Source: Chara braunii
Taxonomy: Eukaryota > Streptophyta > Charophyceae > Charales > Characeae
Reading direction: 5' to 3'
NCBI GenBank assembly: GCA_003427395.1
Contig: BFEA01000089.1
Location: 3,591,653-3,635,325, forward strand
DNA: 43,673 nucleotides
Shown here: positions 10,889-22,382 of the stretch, piece by piece
Layout of the letters: every line of letters starts with the position of its first letter
Numbering within the stretch: position 1 is the first letter of the stretch
Position numbers and translations under genes: made by a program
The notes under the pieces: generated by a model
Databases searched by the model: none
What the model was told of the DNA's origin: nothing
The model's input: only the letters and a program-made list of their open reading frames with translations

Positions 10889-12124
10889 ACTAACCACCCC
10901 AGGTAAATTCAATCTTGCGTCTAATCTGTCCCCCTGCCTTAGAGCAGCCCTTGCAATTTTACAGGGGAGGCACTGAGTGTATCACGGGGAGGGTAAGGCC
11001 TTCAGTGCCTGCTCATAGGGTTGTCGCATGCTGCCTTTGGTCCCTCCTACTTGCCGCATGGCAAGCATGGGCAGGATTTGGACGCCCCCCCACATCAGCA
11101 TATAGAAACTGATCAGGGTTCGTACCTCTGATCCTTGATATGGAGACCAGGATCGAGATGGACAGGCGTGCGTATTCTCCAGTAGACGTACAACTTCGGA
11201 GTGCGTTTCACTGTGGTGGGGTGGATGTTGGCCATTTTAACCTTTCATGCCGGCCAGGAGAGGGATGTCAAAGCTGGAGTAAAGTGGGTTTCCTGCCGAA
11301 CAGGAGAGAGAAGTCCAAGCTGGAGTGAAGTGCACGTGGTGGGAAGGAGAGTGGTGAAGGGTGGGCGCCTTGATCCGTGTCGAGCAGAGAAACTTTTGCG
11401 TTTTCTTTCCGATGGTCCCTACACCGAATGGAGAGAGAGCTATTGTGGTACTTGGTTTTATTTAGAAGTGCATGTAGGAAGAGGGGTGGAGGGGTGCTTG
11501 GAGAGGAAGCTTATCCACCCGCGGCTGATTGGTGTTTTGCTGTTTTAGTTCAATTGATCGTTTCCACTTTGGTCACATGCGCCCTCCCTTTTGGTGTGTC
11601 CTGTGTTTAGATTTGGTAGCGGTGGCGTGCCATGAGTACTGTTACACCTTGGTCATCATCATTCAGAGTTTGACTTGGTTTAATGATCTGTAGGTATAGA
11701 ATAAAAATTTTCCAATTACTGTGCTCCCCTTCGGTTTGCGTCTGAGTTCACTACTGTTGCTTAGGGGAAGATAGACCTAATCTTTGATGAATCACTGAAC
11801 TCTTTTGCCCTGTTGTCATTCTCTTCGCCCTAATGGTATCTCCCCCACTCCTCACTGTGCAGAAGATTAAAGTAGGGGTAATTGAGGAGTGTAGGGCAGA
11901 GTTTGATTTTACACAAAAGGGGGTTAATCCTTCCTCACTGGGGAAGCAATCAATGCCCTGTGCTCATGCTATATTCATGTTATACAGGGAAACTGTCTCC
12001 TGGGGAGCAGTGGCTGAGGCTCTTCCAGCCCTAATGGGAAGAGGCCTGTGTAAAAGTGTTGTAATCAATTTCATAATTGGAGCCTTGGGCACTGGGCCCT
12101 TCTCACAAAAAAAGAAAAAAAGAG
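10889..12124. other. Unassigned intergenic sequence
   Basis: I see no convincing gene, RT-type motif or repeat in this 1.2-kb stretch. Open frames here are short and lack recognisable composition or domains. It separates the LINE from the left LTR-like repeat of gypsy-A. Confidence 0.5.
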
Positions 12125-12175
12125 GTGTGTGTGCTTGTGTGTGTGTGTGTGTGTCTGCGTGTGTGCGCGTGTGTG

Positions 12176-12240
<65 letters not shown>

Positions 12241-12250
12241 CTGTGTGTGT
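12125..12250. repeat. (GT)n microsatellite
   Basis: A GT dinucleotide repeat of about 125 bp with a few interruptions (CT, GC). Long open frames across it on both strands are repeat artefacts. Confidence 0.97.
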
Positions 12251-12272
12251 GGGGGGGTGGACCCTCCCCCAA

Positions 12273-12394
12273 CCAACCAATCAATCAATCAATCAATCAA
12301 AAAAAAAAAACGCTTGGCGGCATCATTTTTCTTCTTTTTATTTTTTCATTAATCAATAAATCAATGAATCAATGAATCAATCAATCAATCAATC
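12273..12394. repeat. (AATC)n tetranucleotide repeats and A/T runs
   Basis: AATC repeats at 12277-12298 and 12344-12394 are separated by an A run and a T-rich stretch. This low-complexity block ends about 30 bp before the gypsy-A left LTR-like repeat. Confidence 0.9.
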
Positions 12395-12422
12395 TTTTTA
12401 TTTTTTTACCCGACCCCCACCA

Positions 12423-14154
12423 TGTGACGCCCAGGGATACTCTGGTTCCCTCGGGCTCTCACGATCGGTGATCGTGAAGGGGCTTTTCACAGCCATATCC
12501 GACTAGGGGACTCGGTCTCCCGCATCCCTATGGATCGAGATCGACTCATGCAGACGCGCGTGTACGCTGCGACTCGGTTTTCTTGAGATCATGGTCGTAT
12601 GTGAGCGTGCATATGAGTGAAAGTGGATCAGACTTGGGTTTCTCGTGACAGTGTTGTGACTGTGTCCGTCCTGAATGCAACTAACCTACCCATACTATTC
12701 GTGAGATTCAATCATTGCATTCACATCCATGCCATTTAGGTGACGAAGGGAGAGGCGGTGGGAAGAGGGGGGGGGGCAATCACAGTATTCTTGGTGATCT
12801 GATGATGATCAACGGTTTAATGGTTGAACCCAGACATCCGTAGCGAGTATTTTCGATCAGACCCGGGACTATTGCTCGACACAGATGGATACTAGAAAGT
12901 GACGAAATAATTATGCATGCATCACAGAACAAGACAAAAGAAATCCGAAAAGATCGCTCAAAGGAAAAAGGGTTTCACATCCATGTCATGCATACACACG
13001 AAGCAAGACAACAAAAAAAGAAATCCGAAATGATTTACAAAGAAAGTCCAAGAGGGCCGCAACAAGATCGGTCAAAGTAGAAATCAAAATTATACAGAGA
13101 GTTGGAAGAAGAGACTTCATCCCACACATAGCTGCTCTCTCTGTCTCTCTCACTCTCTCTCTCTCTCTCTCTACACTTCCCGATGCGGGCAGTCCGTCAC
13201 TGCGCATCAACACAGAGTTGTCACCCCGCTTGGTTCGAGCATGCAAGCTAGGTTCGCCCGTGCGCCACAGTCCGTCGTGGCTGGCACGTCAACCCCGCAT
13301 ACCCAACACCAGCTCGTCGGATCGCCCAACTCTCTCATCGACTCACCTCTCAAGCTGACTCGTTAGCCAACCCTCACTGATCGTGCTAACTCCAAAGTCC
13401 ACAGAGAGCAAACTAATCGCGCTTGCGAAATTTATAACATGCATGCTTGCACGAAAGGTATGGGATTAAGCCCAAGTGGCCAGGAGAGGAAGAGAAGAAG
13501 TACCCACGTCTGCATGGCCACGCCGCGGCATGGGGGTCGTCGCCGCACTCCACGCATCGATCCGGTCATACAGGCGTTCAGGCCAATTAAAAAAGAGTAT
13601 TGAGCATGCAAGACCAAGGAGAAGAAGGCGAGGAAATCAAGAAAGGAGAGAGATACAGTTACAATCGAGTCCGCCAAAAGCGACAGTTGCACAAGATTAA
13701 GGGCGCGATCTAGTCAGAGCCCAGTTCCTAGTGCAGCAACATGTGCGCAAGCGTGGTCGCAACAAAATTCAGAGTACCTAAATTCCTAGCCTAAATCCTA
13801 ATTGCAAAAAGAAATTCCGAAGAACCCAAAAACAATTCCACGAGCCTGTGGGGACTCGACGTCTGTTGAAAATTCAAAAACGATATTCCCGCGCGATGAC
13901 CGCGCCAAAATTTCCTAATGCTCACAGCAGAACAAGAAAGAAGCCATGGCAACCGTTGGCCATCGCGCTTGTTAAGGCGCGGTTACCCAATCGTCGGCGA
14001 GTGACCAAATTCCACAAAAACAAAAAGAAACGAGGGTATCCATGCAACTTGCCCGACCGACACATCTTTCCACAGCTCATCCATCCGACCCATCCACTTC
14101 CCCAAGGCAGCTTCGCGCAGAAAGTCGCGGGATTACAGAAAATGGTTCATCACA
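12423..14154 (-). repeat. gypsy-A 3' LTR-like repeat (left copy)
   Basis: This 1.73-kb segment matches 23018-24554 in the same orientation, from GATACTCTGG to GGTTC(A/G)TCACA. In the gapless 127-bp stretch 13681-13807 versus 24061-24187 I count 11 differences: 9 transitions and 2 transversions. The copy carries a 206-bp block (13392-13597) that the right copy replaces with 9 bp. That block holds a minus-strand TATAAAT near 13430, a possible promoter. A (TC)n run lies at 13135-13172. Confidence 0.75.
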
Positions 14155-14800
14155 TATGTGACGCCCAGGGGGTTCCAATCTTGAGCAAGCTCCTGCTTGC
14201 TCTCTCATCAGGCGCCGATCGGCTTCGGTTCGATGATCGACGCGGAGCTGACATGTGCCACTTACTGTAGGATCTGAGTGTGGAAGTCATCCAACGTGGC
14301 ATGCGTGCGCTCAATCCAAAACGTTGCTCGGGAAAGGTAATCTAATTACGGGTGGGGGAGGTGGTGGATAGACTTCGGGAAGCAAAGGCATGAAGCGGTA
14401 AATTTCCCTATCGCTATGGGGGAGTGGGATGTAATAGACAGAGCGATGGATGCGGGGCAAGCGAGGGTGTCGACATTGATGGGGGAGGGAGGCGAGGTAG
14501 TCAGGGTAGAGGGTGGAGAGGGTGCGGTGGATGGCAGCGTGGAAATCATCGTATTCCTAGCACGCGGGGATCGTGCCCGTGATAACGCAATAGACCTTTA
14601 TATTATTATACTCCTGCCAATCCACGCTAAAGAGAAGGATGTGGAGGGGAAAACAAGTGACGATCGAGCGAGTAGTAGTATGCAGGAAGATTGTGACCGG
14701 AAGGCGGGCGACATAACAATGATAGAAGATGGAGAGTGGAAACGGCTGCCACCTATCGGGGAACAGGGACCGGCCTAGGAGTTGTTGGAGGGTGAGGGAG
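14155..14800 (-). other. gypsy-A 3' untranslated region
   Basis: This lies between the third ORF and the left LTR-like repeat. I see no clear purine tract (minus strand) just before the repeat. Instead 14156-14170 repeats the 15-mer ATGTGACGCCCAGGG found at 12422-12436. No gene is recognised. Confidence 0.5.
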
Positions 14801-16301
14801 TCATGGGGACGACGCGATGACGACCGGGGACGAAGCCCGCGCGCCCGCATCTCGACGTAGACGAAGGGCTACGGATGAAACTAGGGAGGATTGGAGCCTT
14901 CTTGATCCCTCTGCGGTGGCGGCTCCATCCCTCTCGTCTTCTTCCTGCGGCGACTCTTGGTTACGCGCCGGATCGCCCTGCAACAGTTGAGGCGGCGACT
15001 TCTGCGATCCTTCGATCGGGAGTTTGCCTTCCGCTTTTTCCCGTTTCCTTCGTGCCACGTTCTCCTTCTCCTCTCTGGTTAGCTTTGTCGGGTCGCTGGA
15101 TTCATCCGATCCGCCTTCCTCTTTCGACTCGGGTCCTTCCGATCCCGAGTCTTCCGACTCGCGATAATCGGGATCGTCTTCCCGATCTTCCTCTTCTTTG
15201 GTTTCTTCTTCCTTGTCCTCTTCCTCCTCACTTGTTTCTCCTACAGGAGCGCGTCGGATGAGTGGGTCCCACGTGGAAAGATCAGTGACGTTGACGCTCA
15301 GGTACGCACCCTTCGAGGGTAAGTAGTAGCTACCCTTCTCCAATTCTGTACACGTGGACCAAAGAAGATGCGGCTCCAGGATACGAGCGAATCTGGCTGT
15401 TCCCGGCTTCTCGCGCAACGCGAGAGGATCTCCAACGACAGATCGTCCAGCACTTGGGTTAGAAGTACTAGCAGCTCGTCAATAATGGAGTCGAGACGGC
15501 TGTCGCGCACTTCCCCAAATAATATCCCCAAAAAATCTTCGGCCGTGTCCGTTCTCCACCCCTGGATGAGCGGTTACTCCACCTCTTCGTTCGAGGTCTC
15601 GTCCTCCTCACTCCTGTCTGCGGGTTCTGCCCAATGGAAGGCGACATCGAGAAGGCAAAAACTAAGCGCTATGTAGGCTTGCCACAGCCGCGTCCACTTG
15701 ACTGCGTTCAGAATCGACACATCCACTTGCTTGATTGTGAAGGATAGAGACGCTTCCACGGTAAATTTCCAAAACGTGGGAATATCAGAGGGGAGGCTGA
15801 AGGTAGAGAGGCGATGACGGTTCATTGAGGCGAAGCAAAAGGAAGAAGCTCGGGGAGGAAGACTTCTGGCGTGGTGGGGGAAACCCGGAGCTGGAGATCG
15901 ATGTTGTTGGCCGTCAAGATTCGATCGTGCGGTCGGGCTAGCAATCGTACCCACGCAGTTGTGATGTCCACCGCCCAGGCCCGCAACTGTTGGAAAATCT
16001 CAGTGTGCCGTGCCGGATGGAGTGTAGTGATGTCGCCCGTGAAGACGACGATGATGGACACGTGGCTCTCCCCTAGTGGGGACAGGCGCAAGAAGGCCGA
16101 CCCCTCAGCCAATACACGTGCCGTCTCAGCCTGCATGAATCGAAATTTTGCTGCCGCGTGAATGACCGCTGTACTGAAAAAGACCACAAATCGGAGTAGA
16201 TCCGGACTCAGTCGTGGACGTTGCACCTGCCGGATCGCAGAGATGGCTCCTCTCGATATCGTTAGCCGCTCGCTGAGGACTTGTTTGGTGGAAAAGCTCA
16301 T
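14801..16301 (-). pseudogene. Extra ORF 3' of gypsy-A pol (unknown, acidic C-terminus)
   Basis: An ATG at 16299-16301 in a GCC-ATG-A context opens about 75 bp after the end of the integrase frame. Coding-like sequence then runs to a TGA at 14801-14803, about 500 codons. It is broken by frameshifts near 15830 and 15425 and a TAA at 15574-15576. The N-terminal part has alternating hydrophobic and basic residues, with hydrophobic stretches such as FVVFFSTAVIHAAAKF. A later part has WQAYIALSFCLLDVAFHW. A strongly acidic Glu/Asp tract (about 15280-15100) and a Lys/Arg-rich segment follow. I see no clear signal peptide, furin-type site or known env fold, so I do not call it env. Its position matches the extra ORF slot of some Ty3/gypsy lineages. 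Confidence 0.55.
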
Positions 16302-16376
16302 GGCGATGGTGAAGGTGACGAAGGTTGGGAAGAAGAGGGATCAAGATAGTTGAGATGGTCGTCTTCGTCCTCGAGA

Positions 16377-17694
16377 TCAAGGGACGACGCGGATGATGGA
16401 GAAGAAGGGGAAGAAAGGAGAGGACGAAGGTAGGACACGTGTCGAACGATCGGGCGAGCCGGTCGACTTCCCGACACCTCTGGCGCAAACCGCACCGTGT
16501 TCAGTGTTCACCCTATTGGGACCGAGCTCGGCGACACGAAATCGCCCGAAGAATCGTGGCGCTAGCTTGCCTTGGCAAGCACATTTAATCACGTGCACGA
16601 TGTCGCCTAATTTATATTGGGGCTGAGGCCCAACGTTCCCATTCTGAGCTTCATAACTCCTGACCTGTCTCCCATGGGTCATTTCTATCGTTTTTTGTCT
16701 TTTTCGGGCCAGTCGGCTGAGGACCTTTTCCATCAGTTCTAGGTGGCGTTGGGCCTTATCCTTAACCGTCGCCCTAGTGGTCCGTCACTGAAGGGCCGTC
16801 TCATCATTTAGGCTCGGTAGGGCTACACAGGGTAGGTTATTGTTCCGTAGCTGGAAGGGGGTCAGGCCCGTGGATTTATGTGGTGTCCCCCGGTGGATAG
16901 CCAGGATATGGTCCACGATATCGGGCCAAGGCCTCGTGTCATTTGCCGCGATATTGCATCGCAAAGCGGTCTTAATCACTCAATTGGCGTTCTCCACCAG
17001 TCCGTTAGATTGTGACCTGTGGGGAGTGGTGTTACGGATAGAGACACCGTGTAAGACTAGATTCCTCAAGACCTCTCCTCTAAATTCGGCCCCATTGTCC
17101 GTCAGGATCTCCTCGGTGTCCTGGTGCGTCCCAAGGAAACGGTTCACGTATCGCGCGATTTCGGCCGCCTGTCGCGTCTTGCATGGATAGGGCTCGATCC
17201 ATTTTGAGAAATGGTCTACGAATACCAGTAGAATTAAATACTCACAGCTATTAGGTCCAGGGGGGAACAACAAGATCGGTGGTATCCATACTAACCCTCT
17301 GGAATGGTCGTTCGACAACGGTAGGCACTATCGACCTAGGGGGCTGAATTGGCACCTTGTCAGCGGCGCAGACCTGACAATTTCGGACGATGAACTTAAC
17401 ATCGTCGCGGATGTTGGACCAATACCACTCATTTTTACCAATCGCCGCCTCCGTGATTCGGACGGCGAAATGGGCCGCAGTTTCCTCGTGGGCTGACTTT
17501 ACCCAGTCGTACCTCACGAACGGATGCGGGACAGACATCCAAATCCCGCTCCCGTCCGTTTTCCATTTTTCTAACTGTCCCTCATTCCATCGGTAATCCC
17601 GAGCTCTCACATAGGCCCGTCTTCGATTTTCCTTTGTGAAATCTCGGAGGGGGTTCCCAACCACCGTAGCTATCAGGACGACATTTGTCCACAC
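16377..17694 (-). pseudogene. gypsy-A integrase
   Basis: Integrase joins element cDNA to host DNA. The zinc-binding N-terminus (17694-17251) has His residues in AHEETAAHF and the pair CQVC. After a frameshift near 17300 the catalytic core shows VFVDHFSKW (Asp near 17216), TDNGAEF (Asp near 17098) and SNGLVEN (Glu near 16993), so the DDE triad is present. TGA stops at 16980-16982 and 16785-16787 break the frame. The C-terminal part has a GPY/F-like region (KLGDIV ... RFFGRFRVAELGPNRV). It then becomes Ser/Pro-rich and stops at 16377 with no chromodomain. Confidence 0.85.
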
Positions 17695-17772
17695 TTCAGC
17701 CCTTCTAACTCGTTGGGTCTTTTCTAGTCCTTCGGATGTGGCTTCGAGAAATCGAGCCTCCGTCGGGATTTA

Positions 17773-17916
17773 ATCGGTGTGACACAAAGGACACAACCAG
17801 GGTTTGTCTGCATTTCGGTACTGTATACAGGAACCATAGGCTCGGGAAACACATCGCTGACAATCTATCCACTCGACATAACCTTCCCCGCTCGATCGCA
17901 TGGGGACCGAGTAGAC
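17773..17916 (-). other. PHD-like zinc-binding segment ahead of gypsy-A integrase
   Basis: This lies in the same frame as the integrase zinc-binding segment and is separated from it only by a TAA at 17770-17772. It reads VEWIDCQRC, then YGSC, then DKPWLCPLCH. The spacing is C-X2-C-X7-C-X11-C-X2-C-H. The WIDCxRC and DKPWLCPLC blocks resemble the second half of a PHD finger. The usual His before the third Cys of this set is Tyr here (CAC to TAT would need C-to-T changes). The first Cys pair expected upstream is not intact: VYSVP sits where a C-x-C would be. PHD fingers read histone tails; that role here is inference. Confidence 0.5.
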
Positions 17917-18050
17917 TCTCGAAATTGCCTCACAAAAATATCAAAATTTGTCAGGAAGGGGGGAGAAGGAGGAGGATGAGAGAGGAGAAAGGGGACCTTC
18001 GGGATTACCTCTGCACCCCATCGCCATCGTGTCAACCACCCCTTAGGTGC

Positions 18051-19719
18051 TCAAGGAAGGATGGCCACCTGTCCATACGAGCGCTCGTTGGTTGGTTCTG
18101 GTTCCTTCCACGGGGTAATCTCCTCACTTTTAATCACCTTGTCGGGTCGATGCAGTCCTACTAAGCCGTCAGCGTTCCTGTGCTTCTCCGCCTTCCAATG
18201 GACGATATTGAAGTCATACTCTTGCAACCGTACCGCCCAACGTCCAATCATACCCGTGTAGTTGGTGAGCCTCTTAAGGGTCAGCAAGGGCTCATGATCT
18301 GTGACGAGGAGGAACTTCTGTCCGTAGAGATACAACTAGAAATGTTGAATTCCCCAAACCACTGTATAACACTTTCCTTGAGGAGCCGAATCGCTTCTCC
18401 TCTCGTCAGACACAGTCAGAGAAGCGTACTCAATGACGTGTTCACGACTGTCTTTCCCTTTCTGGGCTAGAATAGTGGAGATCGCTTCAGGTTGTCGGTC
18501 CGTAATGAGTATGAACTGCTTTTGCGGGTCTGGCCGGATCAAAATAGGCGCAGTAACCAGGGTCTCCTTCAAAGTGACGACGGCCCGCTTGCACTCAGTG
18601 TCCCACCGTAGGGGTTGGTCCTTGCGCCGAAGATTCGTTAGAGGCCGTGCGATCGCAACGAAACCCTTGATAAATCTGCGGTAGTACGACGCCTGTCCCA
18701 AAAAATCCCGGACCTGTGTTAGTGGCGTGGGTGTGGGGGCTTCTCGAACAACCGCGACCTTCCTCGAATCTGGCCTTAAACCACCTCGCGTCACTACGTA
18801 ACCCAAGAACGAGATTTCCAAGAGGGAAAAACTCGCTCTTTTCTAGCACAATTTTGAACCCAATGTCCCGCAGCGCTCCCAGCGTCCATTCAATATGTTG
18901 CGCATGCCCGTGAAATGACTTCGAATAGACCAGAATGTCATCCATGTACACGATAACGCAAAAATTAATCATCCCCTGTGTCAATCGGGTCTTGTTAACG
19001 AAATTCTGAAAGGTCACGTTCATCGCCCTTTGGAACGTGGCTCGAGCATTGCAGATTCCCATCGGACAATGAATCCACTGCCAGGTGCACTCGAACAATA
19101 CAAAGGCCGTCTTCGGCCGATCGTCCTCTTTAACCAAGATGTGATGAAATCCGTGACGAATATCAAATTTACTAAAATAATTCGCACACCCAATCGCATC
19201 TAACAAATCATCAATCCGGGGAAGGGGATACACATCCTTGATAGTGATATCATTCAGTTTTCGGTAATCAATGCAAATCCGAATCGACCCACTCTTTTTG
19301 GGGACTAGGACCACGAGAAATGACCAAGGTCCTGTTGCTGGTTCGATCCATCCATTAGCCTCAAATTCCCTGATTCTTTGTAGCGCAACTTTTCTTTCTA
19401 CGAGAGAATATCAGTATGGATTACAGTGAATGGGTGGATGCGTTTCGGTCTAAGTTTCGTGTTGAATAGCCAAAGACAATCCAATATCCGTATCTGTTAC
19501 GCTAATCGCATCGTGATATTCAGTCAAGATATCTGCAATCAATCGATGGGTTTCGTTGGGTACGTACTGAGGTATATGCAGTTCATACGGTCTTCCGTGT
19601 ATGGTAACCGCCATGTGTTTCGTATTCGCTCTGTGGTCATTTTCGGACTGCCAAGAGAACACGGTGGCGACCATCTGAGCGTCTTCTTCTCGGATAGCCA
19701 CGTGTTCTTCTGGGGTCAC
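18051..19719 (-). pseudogene. gypsy-A reverse transcriptase and RNase H
   Basis: The RT copies element RNA and the RNase H removes it. An N-terminal RT extension (19719-19450) is followed by a shift into the core. The core has LVPKKSGSIRICIDYRKLN, FSKFDIRHGFHHI and YMDDILVYSK near 18948, so the catalytic Asp pair is intact. About ten residues are inserted just before the YMDD block compared with the usual Ty3 spacing. A frameshift near 18830 leads into the thumb/connection (FLGQASYYRRFI) and RNase H (ILITDRQPEAI, VTDHEPL, KHRNADGL). A TAG at 18336-18338 interrupts RNase H. The order RT-RNase H-integrase is diagnostic of Ty3/gypsy rather than copia. Confidence 0.9.
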
Positions 19720-19745
19720 ACCGTCACTGATGTCTTGCGAGGGAA

Positions 19746-20660
19746 TCAGTTTTCGATGATCTTGATCCCGAGCTCATAGAGCGTAGGGTCGTCGCGCTCA
19801 GGGGGTTCCAAAGCTTTGCTTTCGACGGCTGAGCGAAATAATCGTACCTCCTTATCGGACGATAGCAAGGAACGAGGAAGCCCTGTAATGTCGCAGAACG
19901 CCTTCTTATCTCGGTATCTCGAAAGAAGTGGGGTCGTAACTTCGTACAGGGATCGAGGGGGTTCCAAAGAATCAATCACCAAGGATGCTTATACGAGGGA
20001 CTCTCCAAAAAGTAAAGTCGGAGTCCGTTGCATGTTTTTTTCCGTAAGGAGGAATGTTTTGGAAGTTTTTTGTCGGATTGGATAGCGAATCAGCTGTTGA
20101 GTTATGTCGAGACCAACTTCATTTTCGTCGTCGGACTCGCTTGAGGAACCATGTTCCTCATCCTCATGCTCAACTTTCCGAGTTGGTTGTCCCCAAGTGA
20201 TTACTCGGAGAGCGACCTTAGGAATTGGAGGAACTTTCCGAATCATGGGCATCATGGTTCGCAGAGTTAAACGCATTGGGATAACATATGGTTTCGCACC
20301 TGTATTTCGTAGAATTATCGATCCTCGTTCGAAATCCAGATTGGCTCGTAGCGCGACGAGTGCCCGTAATCCCAGAAGTGCATCATAGGTATTGACATCC
20401 AATACCACCACATCCCCTAAAGCATGAACTTTTCCTAACCGAAAGGCGACATTCGTCATTTTGCCTCCTGCTTTTGTTTTTTCTTCATCCGCAGAGACGA
20501 GATGGTCTTTCTCGGTTAGCGTGATCAGATTTTTCCGTCATCCTGCCTTTTCCACTACCCTCAGTGATATGGCCAGAACAGTTGCTCCTTAATTGATGAC
20601 AACATTGTACGAGACTCCCCATACTTCGATGTCACATTCCGCGGGTTTCTACGGCATGGC
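19746..20660 (-). pseudogene. gypsy-A aspartic protease region
   Basis: Retropepsins cut the Gag-Pol polyprotein. The second-half signature is clear in 20459-20300: VVVLDVNTYDALLGLRAL, then ANLDFERGSI. In the same frame upstream, the catalytic D-S/T-G-A position near 20594-20586 reads N-stop-G-A (AAT TAA GGA GCA), so the active site is lost. A linker with an acidic Ser/Glu/Asp patch follows. A TAA at 19989-19991 and a TGA at 19746-19748 break the path into RT. Confidence 0.75.
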
Positions 20661-20991
20661 TTTGATGCATAGAAAATGATCATCCTTTTGGATAAGTCCC
20701 AACCGTATTGGGTCTGAGGTGCTGGGGCTTTCCCCTTTGTCGTTGTCAGTTTATTAAGAACGAACCACCTTCTGTTTGCTTTGCAATGCTGCAACATGCG
20801 TTTGTTAGTTTGTTCTAATATAGACAGTAAGTGGCCAATCGATAATGGAATCCGGTGGTCCAAGGCTCGAACAATGTTCAAAACATCGATTTATCCTTTT
20901 ATGATGGTAGGACCGCTTGAGTCCATTTCATTTTGGGAAGGTCTCCATTCGGCTACTTTTGTTCGCTCGTCCGCCGGTTGGATGGTTCCGA

Positions 20992-22336
20992 TCATTCCCA
21001 ACGTCGGATATCCAAGGCGATATATTGATCGAGCGGGATAAGTTTCGTTGCTTCCTCGGTAGTGGCTATCGTGCTTCCCCCTCCTTCTATCTCTTCAAGC
21101 ATCGTACCTACCCTTCCCGGACCATTGGCCATTGGCGCGGCGGCCACACGCGCAACTCCAACTCGAGCTTGCACAGGCCGGTGTGGACAGTCCCGAGCAA
21201 TGTGGCCCGGCTGGTGACATGTATAGCAGACACTCAAATTGGTTGCCATCCCTCGTACCGGTTGAGCGGGGGTAACGTCTTGTATCACGGGGGCAGCTCT
21301 AACAGCAATGGGGCGCATCGATCACATCAATGATTCCATCCGGGTATTGAACTCCCGTTGCTCCTTCTTGCTTTCTTGTATCAGGTTGACGAAAGTCGGG
21401 TCAGCTCTAATATCGCATTTGGCTCACTGACTCTACTCGTTGTATCTGGAGGGGGTGCAAGAACGGGCACTACAGGTACGGGAGCGGCCAACGCTGGCAT
21501 GGTCAATCTCGTGGTTGCATCTCTTCGGGTTTTTTGTTTACGATGTGTTCTAAATAGGTGACGGGACCAGGGACAAAACCCACGTTTTCGAATTTATTTT
21601 GAAGTGTGGCCAGCTCGGCCCTAAGTTGCTCTAGCCAGTTTCAGAGAGTCTCCCTCTCTGGGATAATCTTCCCGTTCTACGAAACTGGCGGTGAATTTCC
21701 GCTCTATTTCTTCAGCTGCAGACATAATCTGTTGTAGAGTATGATTGATCAGGGATAATTGCTTTCGTAATTTCGCCCTCATGGTCCTGCTGCGGAGCCC
21801 ATCGATGAATAGATCCCTCCCGACTTGTTCTCCTCGTTCGGTTTTGACAAACATCCTATAAAATCGGTTTCGATATTCCATGACAGATTCGAGTGGCTTT
21901 TGTACTCGGTCCTTAATCATGAACAAGGCTTGTTCCGGGTGAATGTAGTCAAATCGGTTTAGGAAATCTCGTTCAAAAGTTGGGAGATCTACCCAAACGT
22001 AAGTGTTGAACCAATGATGCGATCCCCTTCCACTGGCAATCTAGCAGGGATGTTAATTCAAGCTTCATTGTTATTGTACTGTTGCGCGCGTAGCTTGGCT
22101 AGCCATGCCCCGGCCAGATGATATGCAGGGTCAAAAATATAAAGATCTGGAGGAGCCATGGGCGTGCGAGCTCGCGGGGCCGGGACTGAACTCGGATTCG
22201 GATTCGGATTCTGATTTGCATTCATGTTGACTGCCTGCCGCCCAGCCATCCTATTTCGTGTTACTATAGGATCGAGGTGCGGTGCGTTCCGCTGCTTCAG
22301 TTGTCCTTTGTTCACCAGATTGTTCGGTATAATCAC
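20992..22336 (-). pseudogene. gypsy-A gag
   Basis: Gag forms the virus-like particle. The N-terminal segment (22336-22058) is Asn/Pro-rich. A central helical segment (21926-21621) reads like a retrotransposon gag domain (VMEYRNRFYRMF ... LFIDGLRSRTMRAKLRKQL). The C-terminal segment (21318-20992) has a perfect CCHC knuckle, CYTCHQPGHIARDC (CX2CX4HX4C). The three pieces lie in different frames, so at least two frameshifts have accumulated. The start lies only about 35 bp from the primer-binding site. Confidence 0.8.
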
Positions 22337-22369
22337 CTTCCATGTTAATCCGCAAACCTGCCACGTGTC

Positions 22370-22382
22370 GGCTCCGATACCA
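22370..22382 (-). promoter_or_regulatory. gypsy-A primer-binding site
   Basis: The minus strand reads TGGTATCGGAGCC, one base off the initiator tRNA-Met type site (TGGTATCAGAGC) seen in gypsy-B and element C. It sits between gag and the right LTR-like repeat, in the correct orientation. Confidence 0.75.

Noticed and set aside
11833-12375. 180-residue open frame and several shorter ones over the (GT)n tract
   Set aside because: More than a third of the residues come from the GT microsatellite and tetranucleotide repeats. There is no domain and no start context of note.
14801-16301. Calling the extra gypsy-A ORF an envelope gene
   Set aside because: There is no signal peptide, no cleavage site and no clear transmembrane anchor. 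Position alone is not enough.
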